NCBI RefSeq assembly: GCF_015832195.1
Contig: NC_052019.1
Location: 4,821,685 to 4,885,684, forward strand
DNA from: Motacilla alba alba
Taxonomy: Eukaryota; Chordata; Aves; Passeriformes; Motacillidae
Direction of reading: 5' to 3'
Length of the DNA: 64,000 bases
The notes beneath the pieces were generated by a model that did not search any database, was not told the DNA's origin, and saw nothing but the letters and a program-made list of their open reading frames with translations. Positions 24,661-36,558 of this stretch are shown here, one piece after another (the first letter of the stretch is position 1; the number at the start of each line of letters is the position of its first letter). Both the position numbers and the translations under genes were made by a program.

Positions 24661-24967
24661 TGTGGATACTGACAGCCTGCTCAGAGAGACAGAAACAGAT
24701 AAACTTTCCTAGAAATTGTTCTGGGGGGTTTTGAGAAGGCTGAGAGAAAGAATTAAAACAATCTTGCAGCTGGTGTTTTGAACTGTTGTTTTCTCATAAG
24801 GTGTTTACCAGAGGGTGTTTTCTTAAATAGCCAGTGGGGATGGTGTGTTGATTGAATGAACAACCAGGTGCGCCTGTGTTGGGACAGTGTATAAAAAGGA
24901 ATGGGTTCCTAATAAAATTATTATTAGCCTCCTGAAGAGATCTGGGTGGCCCTCAGCCTGCTCAGCA
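24661..24967 (+). mobile_element. solo LTR of an endogenous retrovirus (307 bp)
   Basis: Begins TGTGG and ends CAGCA, with a perfect 6-bp direct repeat on each side. Inside are TATAAAAA at 24890-24897 and AATAAA at 24911-24916, in the right order and strand for a promoter followed by a polyadenylation signal. No primer-binding site follows and no polypurine tract precedes it, so only the LTR remains, as after LTR-LTR recombination. The duplication length points to an ERVK-like element; the family name is not determined. Confidence 0.8.
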
Positions 24968-24973
24968 TCCCAC
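24968..24973. repeat. target-site duplication, right copy (TCCCAC)
   Basis: Matches the left copy perfectly. Confidence 0.75.
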
Positions 24974-25950
24974 AGCAGCAGCACAGGTGGAGATCCCAGG
25001 AGACAGGAGGCCAGTGTGTGTGTCTCAAACAGCCACAGCTGCATGGCTGTGGAGTCAGCCTTGGTAATAACCCACAAGAGCTGCTGGGAGTAACCCAGCA
25101 CTGCTGGGAACAACATAATAAGAGAAATTGTGACTGGAGAAGGGGCCCATGCAGAGGGAGAACAGCATTTTTTAGGGATAAACATCCTTCCTTCTAGTCC
25201 CTGGAAAGAAGCACAACACAGGACACCAAAAGGGCAGCAAAGAAGCCAGGAAGAGAGCGTGGACTGCAGGGCAGAATCAAGACTACTCAAGAGCCCTGAC
25301 ACCTCTGACCCATTTCCAGAAAGGTCTGAAAGAGCAGACTGTGCATGACAACAAATTTGCATTGAAAGGAAGAAACCTGTCTCTAAGGCAGAGAAAAGCC
25401 TCTGTTCAAAGGACCACCCTCAAGCCCGGGCAGTGCTCCCAGGACCCTGGAAATCCCATCTGGATGAAGGTTTGAACCAGGAATGAGACCACCATCAGCT
25501 GGATTGACACTGGAACCATGACTGCGGATCTCTTTTGCTCTCTCTTCTTTTCTCTTGCTTTCTTTCTCTCCCTCTCTTTAACTCATCTCTTCTTCTCTCC
25601 CTTCCCTTTCCTGCTACCCTTTCTCCCAAACCCCCTGACAGGTATAGATAGGCTAGCTTAGGGACTAACATAGCCAATTATGTACTTTGTTACTAAAATT
25701 TGGTGAGTTTTTGCAGGTCAGACCCTGTGACTTTTGTTGTTCCTTTAGATCATGAGCATTTACAGGTCTTGAGTGCTTGCTTCCCCCTAAGGGTGGATCA
25801 AGGAGGTGACTTCACCATGGACACACTAATCAAAGTTCTGTCTCAAGCAGTTTTCCTTGGGGTGTATTTGGGAGTCTCCTGGACAAGTTTATCCCAGGTG
25901 GCTGGTAATTTCAGTTCACATCCTGCAAGCTGCATTCCCCCCTAAGTTCA
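24974..25950. mobile_element. probable older LTR-retroelement remnant
   Basis: GC-richer sequence continuing the segment that the solo LTR interrupted. It includes an almost pure pyrimidine stretch at about 25528-25625 and then sequence around 25640-25950 that resembles LTR/leader sequence of avian ERVs as I remember them. I could not define ends, duplication, primer-binding site or coding remnants. The frame at 24823-25362 (minus) overlaps the LTR boundary and is not called. The assignment rests on composition and recall, so treat it as tentative. Confidence 0.35.
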
Positions 25951-28900
25951 GGGGCTAATTGGTTCAGGAATGGTTAAGCTCTGTTCATGTCAGGGTTCTT
26001 CTTTGGTGGATTTTCCGTTCCTGTGACAAGCTCTAAATGCAGAAAAAATTGCTTTTGTGCTGCTTCTGGGAGTTTTATTTTTCTTTCCTAGCTCAGGCTC
26101 TCCCATTCTATGCTATTGGTTCTTTGTTTTTAATCTGTAGCCTGGCATGGCTAATAATGGCTGAATTGCACATAAGTAAAATCCATGCAAAATGGAACGG
26201 GCTATTTGTTATGGCTGTATGAAACAGAGGTCTGAGAACACCAAGTTAACATGGAAATTCCTCATTGCAGAACCCTCCATATCTTTTTTGGATTTTTTTT
26301 TCAGAAGGAATTTGATGTGACTCCTCTGATGGAAGGAGACATGAACTAACATGGGGGTCAGAAGAAGGGGATGAGAGAACCCAGACCCAGAGAGTGCTAG
26401 TGGAAACTTCTTACATGAAGTTATTCCTTATTTGCCTAGACAGAAGATGTGATTGAAGATGTGTAAAACTGTGCTGTCTACTCATGAGAATTTTAAGACT
26501 TTCATGTCCCTGCCCAAACAGACAGATTTTTTCTGTAGTGATGCCACTGCCTACATTTGTCTTTGCACCTTTGATGTCTTCTTCCATGTAGTGCTTTTCT
26601 ACATATTTGGCTGAGTTTCAGTTGCTGTTTCTCCTCTCTGAGAGATTGATCAGTGACGCTGACAAAGAGTGGAGCTCAGCCAGTAAACAGGCACGTGATT
26701 AACAAACCCTGAGAAAGGACATGATGAGCTGTGCCACATGAAGAGTTGGTAATTCCACCCAGGAGATTTGAGAGTTAGAAGAGAAGCTGAGAGTGACCAG
26801 AATTAGGATCACCAGTGTGTTACCAGTAACTCAAGGGAACACAGAAGATTTTGTACCTTCACTTGCCAGTTCCTTTTCCTTTGCAAACCCAACAGATTCA
26901 CCTTTAACTATTGAACGATAAAGAAAATGTCACTGAAGTGCTACCATGGCTGTGATTTCTGTGTGATTATTTACTTAATACATGAAAAAAAGGAAGTGAA
27001 GTTTTTAATCCATATTCTCCAGTCACTTTTCTAACCTAGGGTATAATTTCATAAAACTGTCCTTCTCCCAGTTGACTCCATTGTGATAGATTCCTAAGAT
27101 CCTTCAATAACAAAGCACTTAGTCAAATGGATTTGTATAATTATACACAGGAAGAAACAAAAGTTGTGTCCAAGGATTCAAAGAACAGCAGCAACACGCT
27201 GAGCATGCCAAACCCTGTGATCCCTGTTAGGGAACTCAACACTGTTCATGGGGAGGGAAACAAAGAGACTCTTGATGCTCACTCAGTTCCAGGCTTTCCT
27301 CAGCCAGACTCAGACTCAGGTATAACTAGCAGGAGCCAGGCTTTACTTTTTCATATAGGCTTAACATAGACACAAGCCCTGCCAAGAAAATAGGGTGAAA
27401 TTCAGTCGCTATCTAAGTTAGTGATGAAACTCCCACTGATTCCCCTAGAACACAATTTCTTCTCTGAACTCTACTGCTTTATCCCAGTGATAGGATTAGA
27501 ACAAAGTGAGCAGAATGTCAATGCCTGGTTTTATAACCAGACCAACTTTGGCTGCCACAGCAGCTGCTTTTTACCTGGCCATCAAGCGCAGGGCAGATAT
27601 AGGAGTCAGCAGACTCAGGGAAGTGACCTGTGTCTTATTCTTGTCCCCAGAGGTGAGCAGACTCAGTGACCAGGCATGATTCAGCTCACAACCTTTTTGT
27701 CCCTTTCTTTACAGTCTATATTAAACAAAATATGAACCACACAGTAAAGCTGGAGTGGATTTCAAATGGGGCTGTACAAGTTCACCCACCACTTATAAAC
27801 CATCTGAAAGGGTGCCATTTTTCCTCAGCACTTGACTGTACATTTATCCAGAAAATAAATGCACTAACCTCAGGTCAGTTAGAACAAAAATTGCCCTTTT
27901 AGAAAGCATATCTCACACTGAACTCTCATTCACAGTTTGTATTTAAAAGCAAGGAATCTTCCTTGTGTGTGGCTGCCTGGACAAGGGAGTACATTTAAAT
28001 AGATCATGAGGATATTTTCTCACAAAACATTTGACTGAAATCCTAGTGAGGGGATTTTAAGGAACTGCATGATGAAGCTGGTCCTGTGGTCATGCAAGAG
28101 AATTTTCCCTTATGTACTGAAACATTTAGCAGTGTGAGGACAGCATCACATATTTTCCTGTTATACCATTCCTTTGGCATCTGATTTTGACCACAGAGAC
28201 ACAATATGGATCCAAAGATGAAACTTGTGCCTGACTCATTAACACAGCCATTTTCATGTTCTGAAAATACATTGTCTTCTGTTTCTTATGGCAGCTGGAT
28301 GGCTGCCACTGACAAGCAGTTGCTTATGAAAATCATTTCTCCACATGTTCTTAAAATAGAAAAAGCCAAGTATACGCTGGCAGAGTTTTAATTTCAGACA
28401 TTCAAATCTCAGGGCGATACTGCAGCTTACTGAACAAGACAAGGCACAGGTGTAATATATTATAGCCCACATTCTGTCCCACTGGCAATTCATTTTCTAC
28501 CATGATGCCTTTTCCATTCCAGTTAGTGGTGTGAACAAATAGGAAAAGGGCATCAAGTTATTTACTGGATGTGACTCAAAAAGCAGAATCAAATTTCACA
28601 GCCAAGGAAGGACAAATGGGAAGCTGATAAGGAACAATTTTCTTGGGACTTTGTGCTGAATGATGGTTTCTTCCAGACCTGTCCCTCCTCTGGTCTCACA
28701 GATCCATTTATTTCATCTGATTTACCTTACTCTTTTCACTTCTTACCTTGTCTCTTCAATTTGCACTAAATTCAGGCCTGTGAGATATATTACAGCAGCT
28801 GATTCCTTTGTTATTTTTCACTCGAATGGAGAGACAAATGCTGAGCATAGAGGGGGCAAAAGGAGAGAGGTGCTGCTGTGCACACACTATCAGAGTCTGC

Positions 28901-31396
28901 TACAACAGAGACAAATCATTTCCCAAGTTAATTAACACCCTTCTTATTCTATCAACACCCAAAAAAGGTAAAATTCAGGAATAATACAGACCATCTCCCC
29001 AGAATGTTTAAGGATTTCCTGGTTCTCATCCTAGCACAATCTCAGTAATTCAGTTTTTAACTTGTTGGATACCATGATATTGGTTATTACTTGGGCACAA
29101 GAATAATAACTAATAATAATAATAATTAATGCTTGCAAAGCTTTTTGCAAAAAGATATATGCCATAGAAACCTTATGTTGTTTGTGTAAATACACTTATT
29201 GTTATTATTATTTAATTGGAAAGTAAAGAAATCCATACATGGTAGAGGGTAATTTTACAAGTGTTAGCTGTTTTGTTGTTGTTGTTGGGGTGCTTTTTCA
29301 TTGTTTTTTGTTTGTTTTTTTTTTTTAATAAAGACATCTGAACATATTTACTTATTAACTTAGGGATAACAGGTTGTATTTAGGACTGATTTTTTTCATA
29401 CAACTATTAAATCAACCTGGTTTGCAGCAGAATAGGGCTGGAGCAGCACAAAGTGAATCACATCCATAATTTGTACAGCTCCTTAGGGAATCCTTGTTGC
29501 GTTTCAAGGCCATTGGCAAAGCACTGGTGTAGGGAGTATTAAATGCTTTGCTGGTCATTGTTTCTATCTATCAGCCTGTTAACAGATAATTTTGGTGGGA
29601 AAATTCATTCTGGAAAATCCTCAGAAGAGGTTCATGTATCTTTGTCTATGTTCAAAAAATGGATTTGCACTTTTGAGCACAGCAACATCTGAAAACAAAA
29701 GTGCATATGGATGGGTACTTCATTCCTTCCTCCACCTCCATATTTGAAACAAGAGTGACACACCAGCAGAAAATAAATTTAAATTCTCTGGTGGAGTGGG
29801 CTGCTGCTTTTGGAGAATGATGAATGTGGTGAGCCGTGACTGAAAATACTACATTGAAAGAATGAAAATGCATCAAAGACAAGATTTCTTCTATTTCCCC
29901 CACCACTATTTCTAGGACAAGAAACTAAATCTCAGTAAAGTTTTTAGGTAACGCTAAATTCTAATGCTTAATTCTGTTTTCCCTGTTTTATTTTGGTTTT
30001 AATACTCGATTTCAATTCACAAAAAAAAAAAAGTCTGAAGATATCTAAACCCATCTCAAGGTCATCTCTAACACTGCTATCACAATTCACAGAGCCTTTG
30101 GAAAGACTTCTTTTTGGGCTGAACAAATCATAATTTGTCATCTCAAGTTTTACAGCCATCTGTTTGAAGAAGCATTAAATCTACACTATTTTTATCCAGC
30201 AACTACAGCATCTATTTTTATTTTGTTATGTTTTACAGGGGCTCTATTGTTAGCTTTTTCAAAGCCCTCTCAAGAGGTTTAAACTTCAAATGACTTCTTA
30301 TTTTTAACTTTCTGAATTGCTACCTGTTCTTAATTTACCTTCATTTCTCTATTATGAGGTAGCTCAGTATGTTCAGACTGTCTGGTTTCTTTAAAACTTA
30401 GAGATGACCTGTTTCCATTTGATACATATTTATGACTGTATTTACATATAATGTTTGAAATGAAAATTTAGAGCCCAAAATTACATTTCTCTGTCACGTT
30501 ACAGTGTGCAGCAGATGCAATGATGGATTAGTACATATCCCAGTATATCCCAATTTGTTTTGTCTCTATGGGTTGGCACTAAGAAACGAGGAATGTACAT
30601 CAAACTTCCACGAAACAAATCTTTATTTTTTCATTACATAAACATCAGAAGGGACAATTTCTTTTAAAGAAGCAGATGTCTGCACCAAAAACAAGAGCTG
30701 GTTTGGTTTGTAGGAGAGAAGAAGGACGATCTTCCCTGAAGAAAAGGAGGAAAAAAAAGTAACAGGAAAATGAATCAAATAAATAAATCCCAAATTAATT
30801 CACTAGGTATTGGAATGATTATGACTAAAGTATACAATATATTACTTATAAATACTCCTTTCTATTCCTTTCCCATTTTAATTTGACTGGATAAAAACTG
30901 TCTTAAGACTGATGATAAAATGTACTGGCCCTGAGAAACAGAAAGCAGCTAAACATAAAATTCTGTGACTTCTGGTGCATACCAGGTTTTTAAACAAAAT
31001 CATAAATAAAATATACAGAATAGATCAACCAGTAAATTAGCACAGAGTGAGGCAGCTGGGTGTAGTGAAAACTCCAGTGCCAATAAAGCCAATGACAGTT
31101 TTGATATTGTTTTCACAGGGACCAATAACTCACCTTAGACTACACATATTTTAGACAGTACTTTTTGAGAAAAAATGGATGAATTTAAATGAAAAATTTC
31201 TGGTTTGAATTCAAACTCAGCCAAAATTGACTTATGATGTGATGAAACAATTCAGATTTGAATTCTAACATTTTTCTTTCTGAACACTGACAAATGCACA
31301 AAGGATGATATAAACAGTGCGAGGGTTGCTGGCCTGGACTTTTACTGATTAAATAGTAGATCTAAATTCTTTTACTAGATTGCTCATCTTAGGTCC
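25951..31396. other. intergenic
   Basis: No gene recognised. Contains TAA/AAT trinucleotide repeats near 29102-29130 and a G/T-rich stretch near 29270-29330. Frames at 27127-27902 have no domain. Confidence 0.5.
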
Positions 31397-31466
31397 TGTG
31401 CAGGAGTAACAGTTGGACTCAATCCTTGTGAGTCGCTTCCAGCTGAGCATACTCTGCAATTCTGTG
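31397..31466 (+). mobile_element. degraded CR1 3' end
   Basis: The string 'gttggactcaatccttgtg' followed by 'gtcgcttccagctgag' and 'caattctgtgaaacc' matches the last ~60 bases of a CR1 3' end. Short and diverged. Confidence 0.65.
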
Positions 31467-32983
31467 AAACCATGTCTAAAAGAAGATTTTTATTTAGACT
31501 AAACAAATTAAGTAGGAAATGATCCCCAAAAAAGATGAGCTGGGTGGTCATTTCATTTTGTAGGCCAGTGCCTAAACTCCTGGTAAATAATTCTTCTCAG
31601 CAGGATGACATTGAGGCAGTTCAGCCTCAGTTTCTGGAGACCAGCTTGGGCCAGTGTCTACTGAATGTGAAGACCCAGCCACTCTCCGGGCATAGGAAAT
31701 TCTACTGAGGATGAAAAAAGAGGCAGAAACTTTATTCTGGTGTGATCCAGTGCTCCACTGGACTCTCTTGGCCTGATACCAGCAATAAGGAATAATCTAT
31801 ATGAGACTGGCTGGACCAGGATTAGGGTGTCAGGGTTATTATATTAAGAAGTGGTTTATTAATGAAAAATTGATTATAGTCCTTTTATGTTGTGTTATGT
31901 TCTATATTCAGCCAACAACCATGTTTTGGATGTAAAGTACATATTTATGTGAGTAGTACAAATCTAATAAACACTTCATTTCCTTCTCATTATTAGCCAC
32001 CACTTTATCAACCCCTTAAATCAAGGTTCTCAAAACATAGAAGGAAAGAGCTCTGTTATACTGTCTCCATTTATTTTTATTTTCCAATAAAAGGTAAATT
32101 GCTGTTTTGCTTTTCTTGTCAAAGGTTGACTTTTTTTGGGTATTTTTTCTGGATTTAATTTGCCATTGCAGTGCTGTCAAATATTTTACTATTAAAATAA
32201 GTAAAAGAGAGAAAAAGACCAATAGCTAGAGAAATAGAATAGAAAAAGACCAATAGACGACACATCCTGTGTGGTGTACCTTGATATAATTTGCCATCCA
32301 CAAGAATAGAAACTAAGTAAAACCTATAGTTTGGCTGTGAAGGAAAAAAAACCTAACACAAAATGCTCGAAAGTCTTGCCTGAATTATTCTGTTTATAAA
32401 AACACTATTGATAGAAGCTACAACCACTCAGAGCAAATGTCCTCTCATCATCTCGTTTGAAGAGCTGTGCTGGATAATGTCTTAGAAAATAAGAGAAAAG
32501 AAATAATGACAATTTCCACTTCAAGAATTAAAAAGAGGTCTCTTCCTCTTCAAAGGAAATAATGAAAAACCTCTAAGAAGCATGAGATTAGATCAGAGCT
32601 CCACTCTTCTATATCCTGGGTAAACACAAACTATGGAAGTCTTAACTCTGCGCTGCTGAATGAAGGCAAAACCAGAAGGGTAGAAATAAGAGAAGATCAG
32701 AAAGCAGATCAGGAATAAAAAGTCCAGGTGCTATATCCATGTGTGGGCTCAGGTGCAGCAATGCCAAACTGCACATGCTGGTGTGACAGTAACCAGGACT
32801 AAACTTTATGTTCAAACAAGAGGGGAGATGTTGGAGCTCTGGATGCCGAGAGTTTTAAACTTTCTGTACTGGCAGACTCTGACTCCCAGGAGAGCTCTGC
32901 ATTTGACCTGAGCCATGGAGAAGGCTTCCAAAATTGATTTATAGCACTGGATTAGGGGTGTGTAGTTGATTAGAGCTGTTTAA
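31467..32983. other. intergenic
   Basis: No gene recognised. A 16-base string agaaaaagaccaatag occurs at 32210-32225 and again at 32241-32256, a small direct duplication. Confidence 0.5.
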
Positions 32984-33399
32984 TGTCACAGGGTGGAAAA
33001 CTTAAGAGTTTGGGGTTTTAAAATATAGTAATATATATGAAGCAAGATGGAGATTTTAGGGCAGAGGCAGGACCTTCTTCTTTACTTTCTTCTTTCTTCT
33101 TCTTCATGGGTTTGGGTGGTATTTTGTAATTGGACAGAAAAGTCTGCATTGCAGACTCTGAGTGATTGGTTATTGGGTTAAAAGTGAAAATAATTAAGAT
33201 GTCATTTAGGTGTCATTTCTTAATTGGGTGGTTTAGCCTTAAAAGACCTTGTAATGAGACATAGTTAACCATTTTGTACCTTGTTAGTGAAAGACTGAAG
33301 AACTCACTGCTGTGAGACTGTAACATAGATAAGAAAGAATAAACATCTGAGTCTGAACATGAACTATCATCTCAAGTGCCTTTAATCCTGACCTTGACA
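32984..33399 (+). mobile_element. probable solo ERV LTR (about 416 bp)
   Basis: Starts TGTCACAGGG and ends CCTTGACA, so the termini TGTCA/TGACA form an inverted repeat as expected of an LTR. A CTT-rich pyrimidine tract lies at about 33070-33105 and AATAAA at 33338-33343, about 60 bases from the right end, giving the expected U3-R-U5 order on the plus strand. The whole resembles an LTR I associate with passerine genomes. No matching target duplication is seen at these ends (TTTAA left, GAGGT right). TTTAA does recur at 33381-33385, but an end there would not finish in CA. Confidence 0.6.
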
Positions 33400-36235
33400 G
33401 AGGTAGAAAAAAGAAGCCAAAACCCAGCATTTAAGGAGCTTGAGGAAGGGTTTTGTGACAGCTGAGTTGCTCAAAGATATTGTGGAGGGAATGTTAATCT
33501 TTAGCCCTGGACACTAAGGAGGGTTGGATCCTTTCCAGTGCTGTTTGCTGAACTTTTGCTTCCACCTGTGATTGTCACTCTGTATATTAGAGGGTCTCAT
33601 CCTAAGGTCTGACTGGAGCTTCCTTTTGATATTATATCTGACAGCATTTTTTTAATTGCAGTGTGGGGGAAAAATTCATGTCTCTCTCTTGAACAGCAAA
33701 AAGTACTTTTTTTATCACAAAGATGTCTTTCCAGCACTGAAGGTAGTAAGGCGAAAACTTAACTGAAAAAAGCTACTGACTGTCAAGTTCTAAAGTGCCA
33801 GCTATGAGCAGCTTTGTTCATACAATTCTGTCATCCTGCTAAGCACTTTGCAATCTTTATTGCTTTCTTCTCACCTTCTGCAGGCCCATATTAAATCCCT
33901 TTCCTGTCTCGCGGACTATTGAAAGCCTCTTGGGATGAATTACAGCATTTCAAAGAGGATGGATGGCAAGTTTTACCTCATGGCTCAGATCACTCTGAAC
34001 ACAAACATGGACATTGGCAAAGGAGGTATCCAGGCCATGGCTACCTGTGGCTGCCCTTTGTCAGCCCTGTCTCCCAAACACCTGCCACTGTCAGTGCCCA
34101 AAGCCTGTTGAAGGGGAAATTCTAATTTTAACTGCCCAGGACTAGTTACATGCTGTGCCAGCATTTCTAATTTGTGTGATGCCATCTCTAACTTGGACTA
34201 GGAAACACGTGAGGTGTGTCCTAATGTACCTTATGAAGCTGGTTGTGGTGACAAGATGCCGTGCAGTGGCATGTGGGATGTTGGTGGAAAAGCCAGATGT
34301 TAGGAGTGAACACAAAGGCTAACTTATGGACATCAGCCATCCCAAATCAGAGGCTCTGTGGGTAAAGATTTGGGCACAGCAAACCACTGCAGAGCTGAGG
34401 ACATCCTTTCTCCTCACATAAACACTCATTCAGCACTCTTGCATTCATGCTCCAGTGAGTTGGGACAGAACAAACAGAAAGGTAAAGTCTGCAGGCTCAG
34501 GGAATAAATTTCTAAGCTTTATGTTCTTCTTATTTTCTTACAATTTTCTCTTTCCCTGAGCTGAGACAGAAATCTTTCTTCTCTCCTGTGAGGGGGTATC
34601 CCTGCAAGGGGCAGGACACACAGGAGGTACATTTTGGGGAGAGGTTACAGGATCAGCAGCAATTTCAACAACCTGATGCAGACCAAACCTCCCACTGAGC
34701 AGCTCTAACCAGGGAATATAAAGGAGTTTTTGAAGGCAGAGTGAGTGCATGGCTATCAAAGATCATAAAGCCAGTGCAGAGAACCAATACGAGCCAGGAT
34801 GCAGGTTCAGAACTGGGTGAGAAACAAAGAAACTTCAGTCAATAAAGCACGAGTGCTGGAGTTGCAGGCACCCTCAGGGTTATATTTTAGGAAAAAGCAA
34901 TTGCAGAGACTGAAGAGAAAATAAACTCTGATTTCTAAACACTCACAGATAGCTGATAGCTTGGAGTTTTAGCAGTTGCTTCCATTACAGCCATCTCATG
35001 CAAATACTGCAGGTGAATCATTATCATAATCGCCCAGTTTGGAATACAATCATCTGTGTGGTGTTCCACGTGAGAAAATATTAATTCTGTTTGCCCGTTT
35101 CTCTCAGTGGTGCCAGATGAAAAACTCCACACTATTTTCTTTCTGCGTGACAATAAAATCAATTGGATTCCACAATTGTTCAGAAATAAGGGACTTAAAT
35201 ATTTTAAGAGAAGTTGGTCTAAAGTAAGGCCAGGAAAACAATTCTCTCCAACTGTAATTTCCTGCCTGACTGCACAATAATTTTCTACAAGCTATCTTCT
35301 TCTGTAGATTCAGCTGGAATTCAGCCAGGATGGATTCTATTAGAAAAACACTTGCATCCATCTTTAAAATACTTGACATCAGCCCTTTTCACACAACCCT
35401 TGTCCGTTTGGATCAGGCAGGTTGGATGAATTCTAGGGAGCATCTTGTGTTCCCCTGAACAAGGGGAACATGGAAGAAAAGCTGACTGTGGTGGATATAG
35501 AACTGACAAAACAAACAGGCAAAACAAACCAGCAGAAATAAGTCTCTCCACTCAGATTCTTGCTTCAGCCCACAGGTTGGAATCTTTCATGGAAGTAGTT
35601 CTCCATCTTAATTATTTTTCCTGTGATAAATTTCAGGCTTTCACTACTTTTCCAGTCTTCAATCTCTTTTTCTTTTTTCTTGGGAGACCTTAAGGGATGA
35701 GGCTTTGAGCACTGCAGTCTTCCTCCTGAAAAAAAAAAATATTGACTTAGTAGCTCTTTTTTCTTTCTTTTCTTTTTCCCACTAGGAATCTTGACAGGAC
35801 AGATCAATTGAGTCTACTTAAAACCTTTTTAGTTCTAACCATATTATTTTCTGTTCAACTTAACAGAGACAGGTCTCTGGGTTGCAATCTAAAAACATCA
35901 ATATGCGTTTCTGACCTACACAGGTGAAAAAAGCACCATTTTTCTTAAATGAGACATATTTTCTGTCACATTGCCTAAAAAATTGCATAGTTCAAACTGC
36001 TTCTTCTAAATTATTGAATAGACACCAAGCAGTAAAGTTATACAATGTGGAAGAGTTTTCAGCTGTGTTTGTCAAACAGTTCATTGAATTTTGTAAACAA
36101 ATGTAACTTCTGCAAAAGAATATTGACAAGAAAATTTGAAGTAGTTTTGCACACAAACTTCCTCCATCTGGATGTATTGTGAAGAAACAGAGCTGAAAAA
36201 CATTGAGGAAAATGTGTTTCCATGTGCATTTGGTT
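33400..36235. other. intergenic
   Basis: No gene recognised; short frames at 33919-34185, 34538-34759 and 34935-35807 lack domains. I looked for LTR signals near 34.5-34.8 kb and found nothing conclusive. Confidence 0.5.
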
Positions 36236-36265
36236 AAACTTTAACCAGAACTCTGGTTAAAGTTT
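36236..36265. repeat. perfect 14-bp inverted repeat with 2-base spacer
   Basis: The left arm 36236-36249 (AAACTTTAACCAGA) is the exact reverse complement of the right arm 36252-36265, separated by AC. It can form a near-closed cruciform. Confidence 0.95.
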
Positions 36266-36449
36266 ACTAAGTGCTGAATATGCCAAAGATTAGTATAGTC
36301 TCAAAGGGAAGGGTATAAACATGCATAAATTTGTCTTATAAAACAAAAATATATACATAGAAAGCAAATATTTCCATGCATTTATATACATATAAAAGAA
36401 TAAAATGTATTTATTTCTTCTTGTGAACATTGACACAATCTGTCTGGTA

Positions 36450-36558
36450 TTTTGTTGGTCATGTTGTTTGGGTTTCAGGGGTTTTTTGGTTGGTTGGTGT
36501 CTTTTTTGTTTGGGTTTGGTTTTTTTTTTTGGTTGGTTGGTTGATTTTTTTTGTTTAC
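36450..36558 (+). repeat. G/T-rich low-complexity tract
   Basis: Almost only G and T on the plus strand, with repeated TTGG and TTTGGG units. The open frame over it encodes Val/Phe/Trp-rich low-complexity sequence and is not a gene. Confidence 0.9.

Noticed and set aside
24222..24734. 170-residue open frame in the GC-rich segment as a gene
   Set aside because: It ends inside the solo LTR, has no domain, overlaps other open frames of similar length, and GC-rich DNA has few chance stops.
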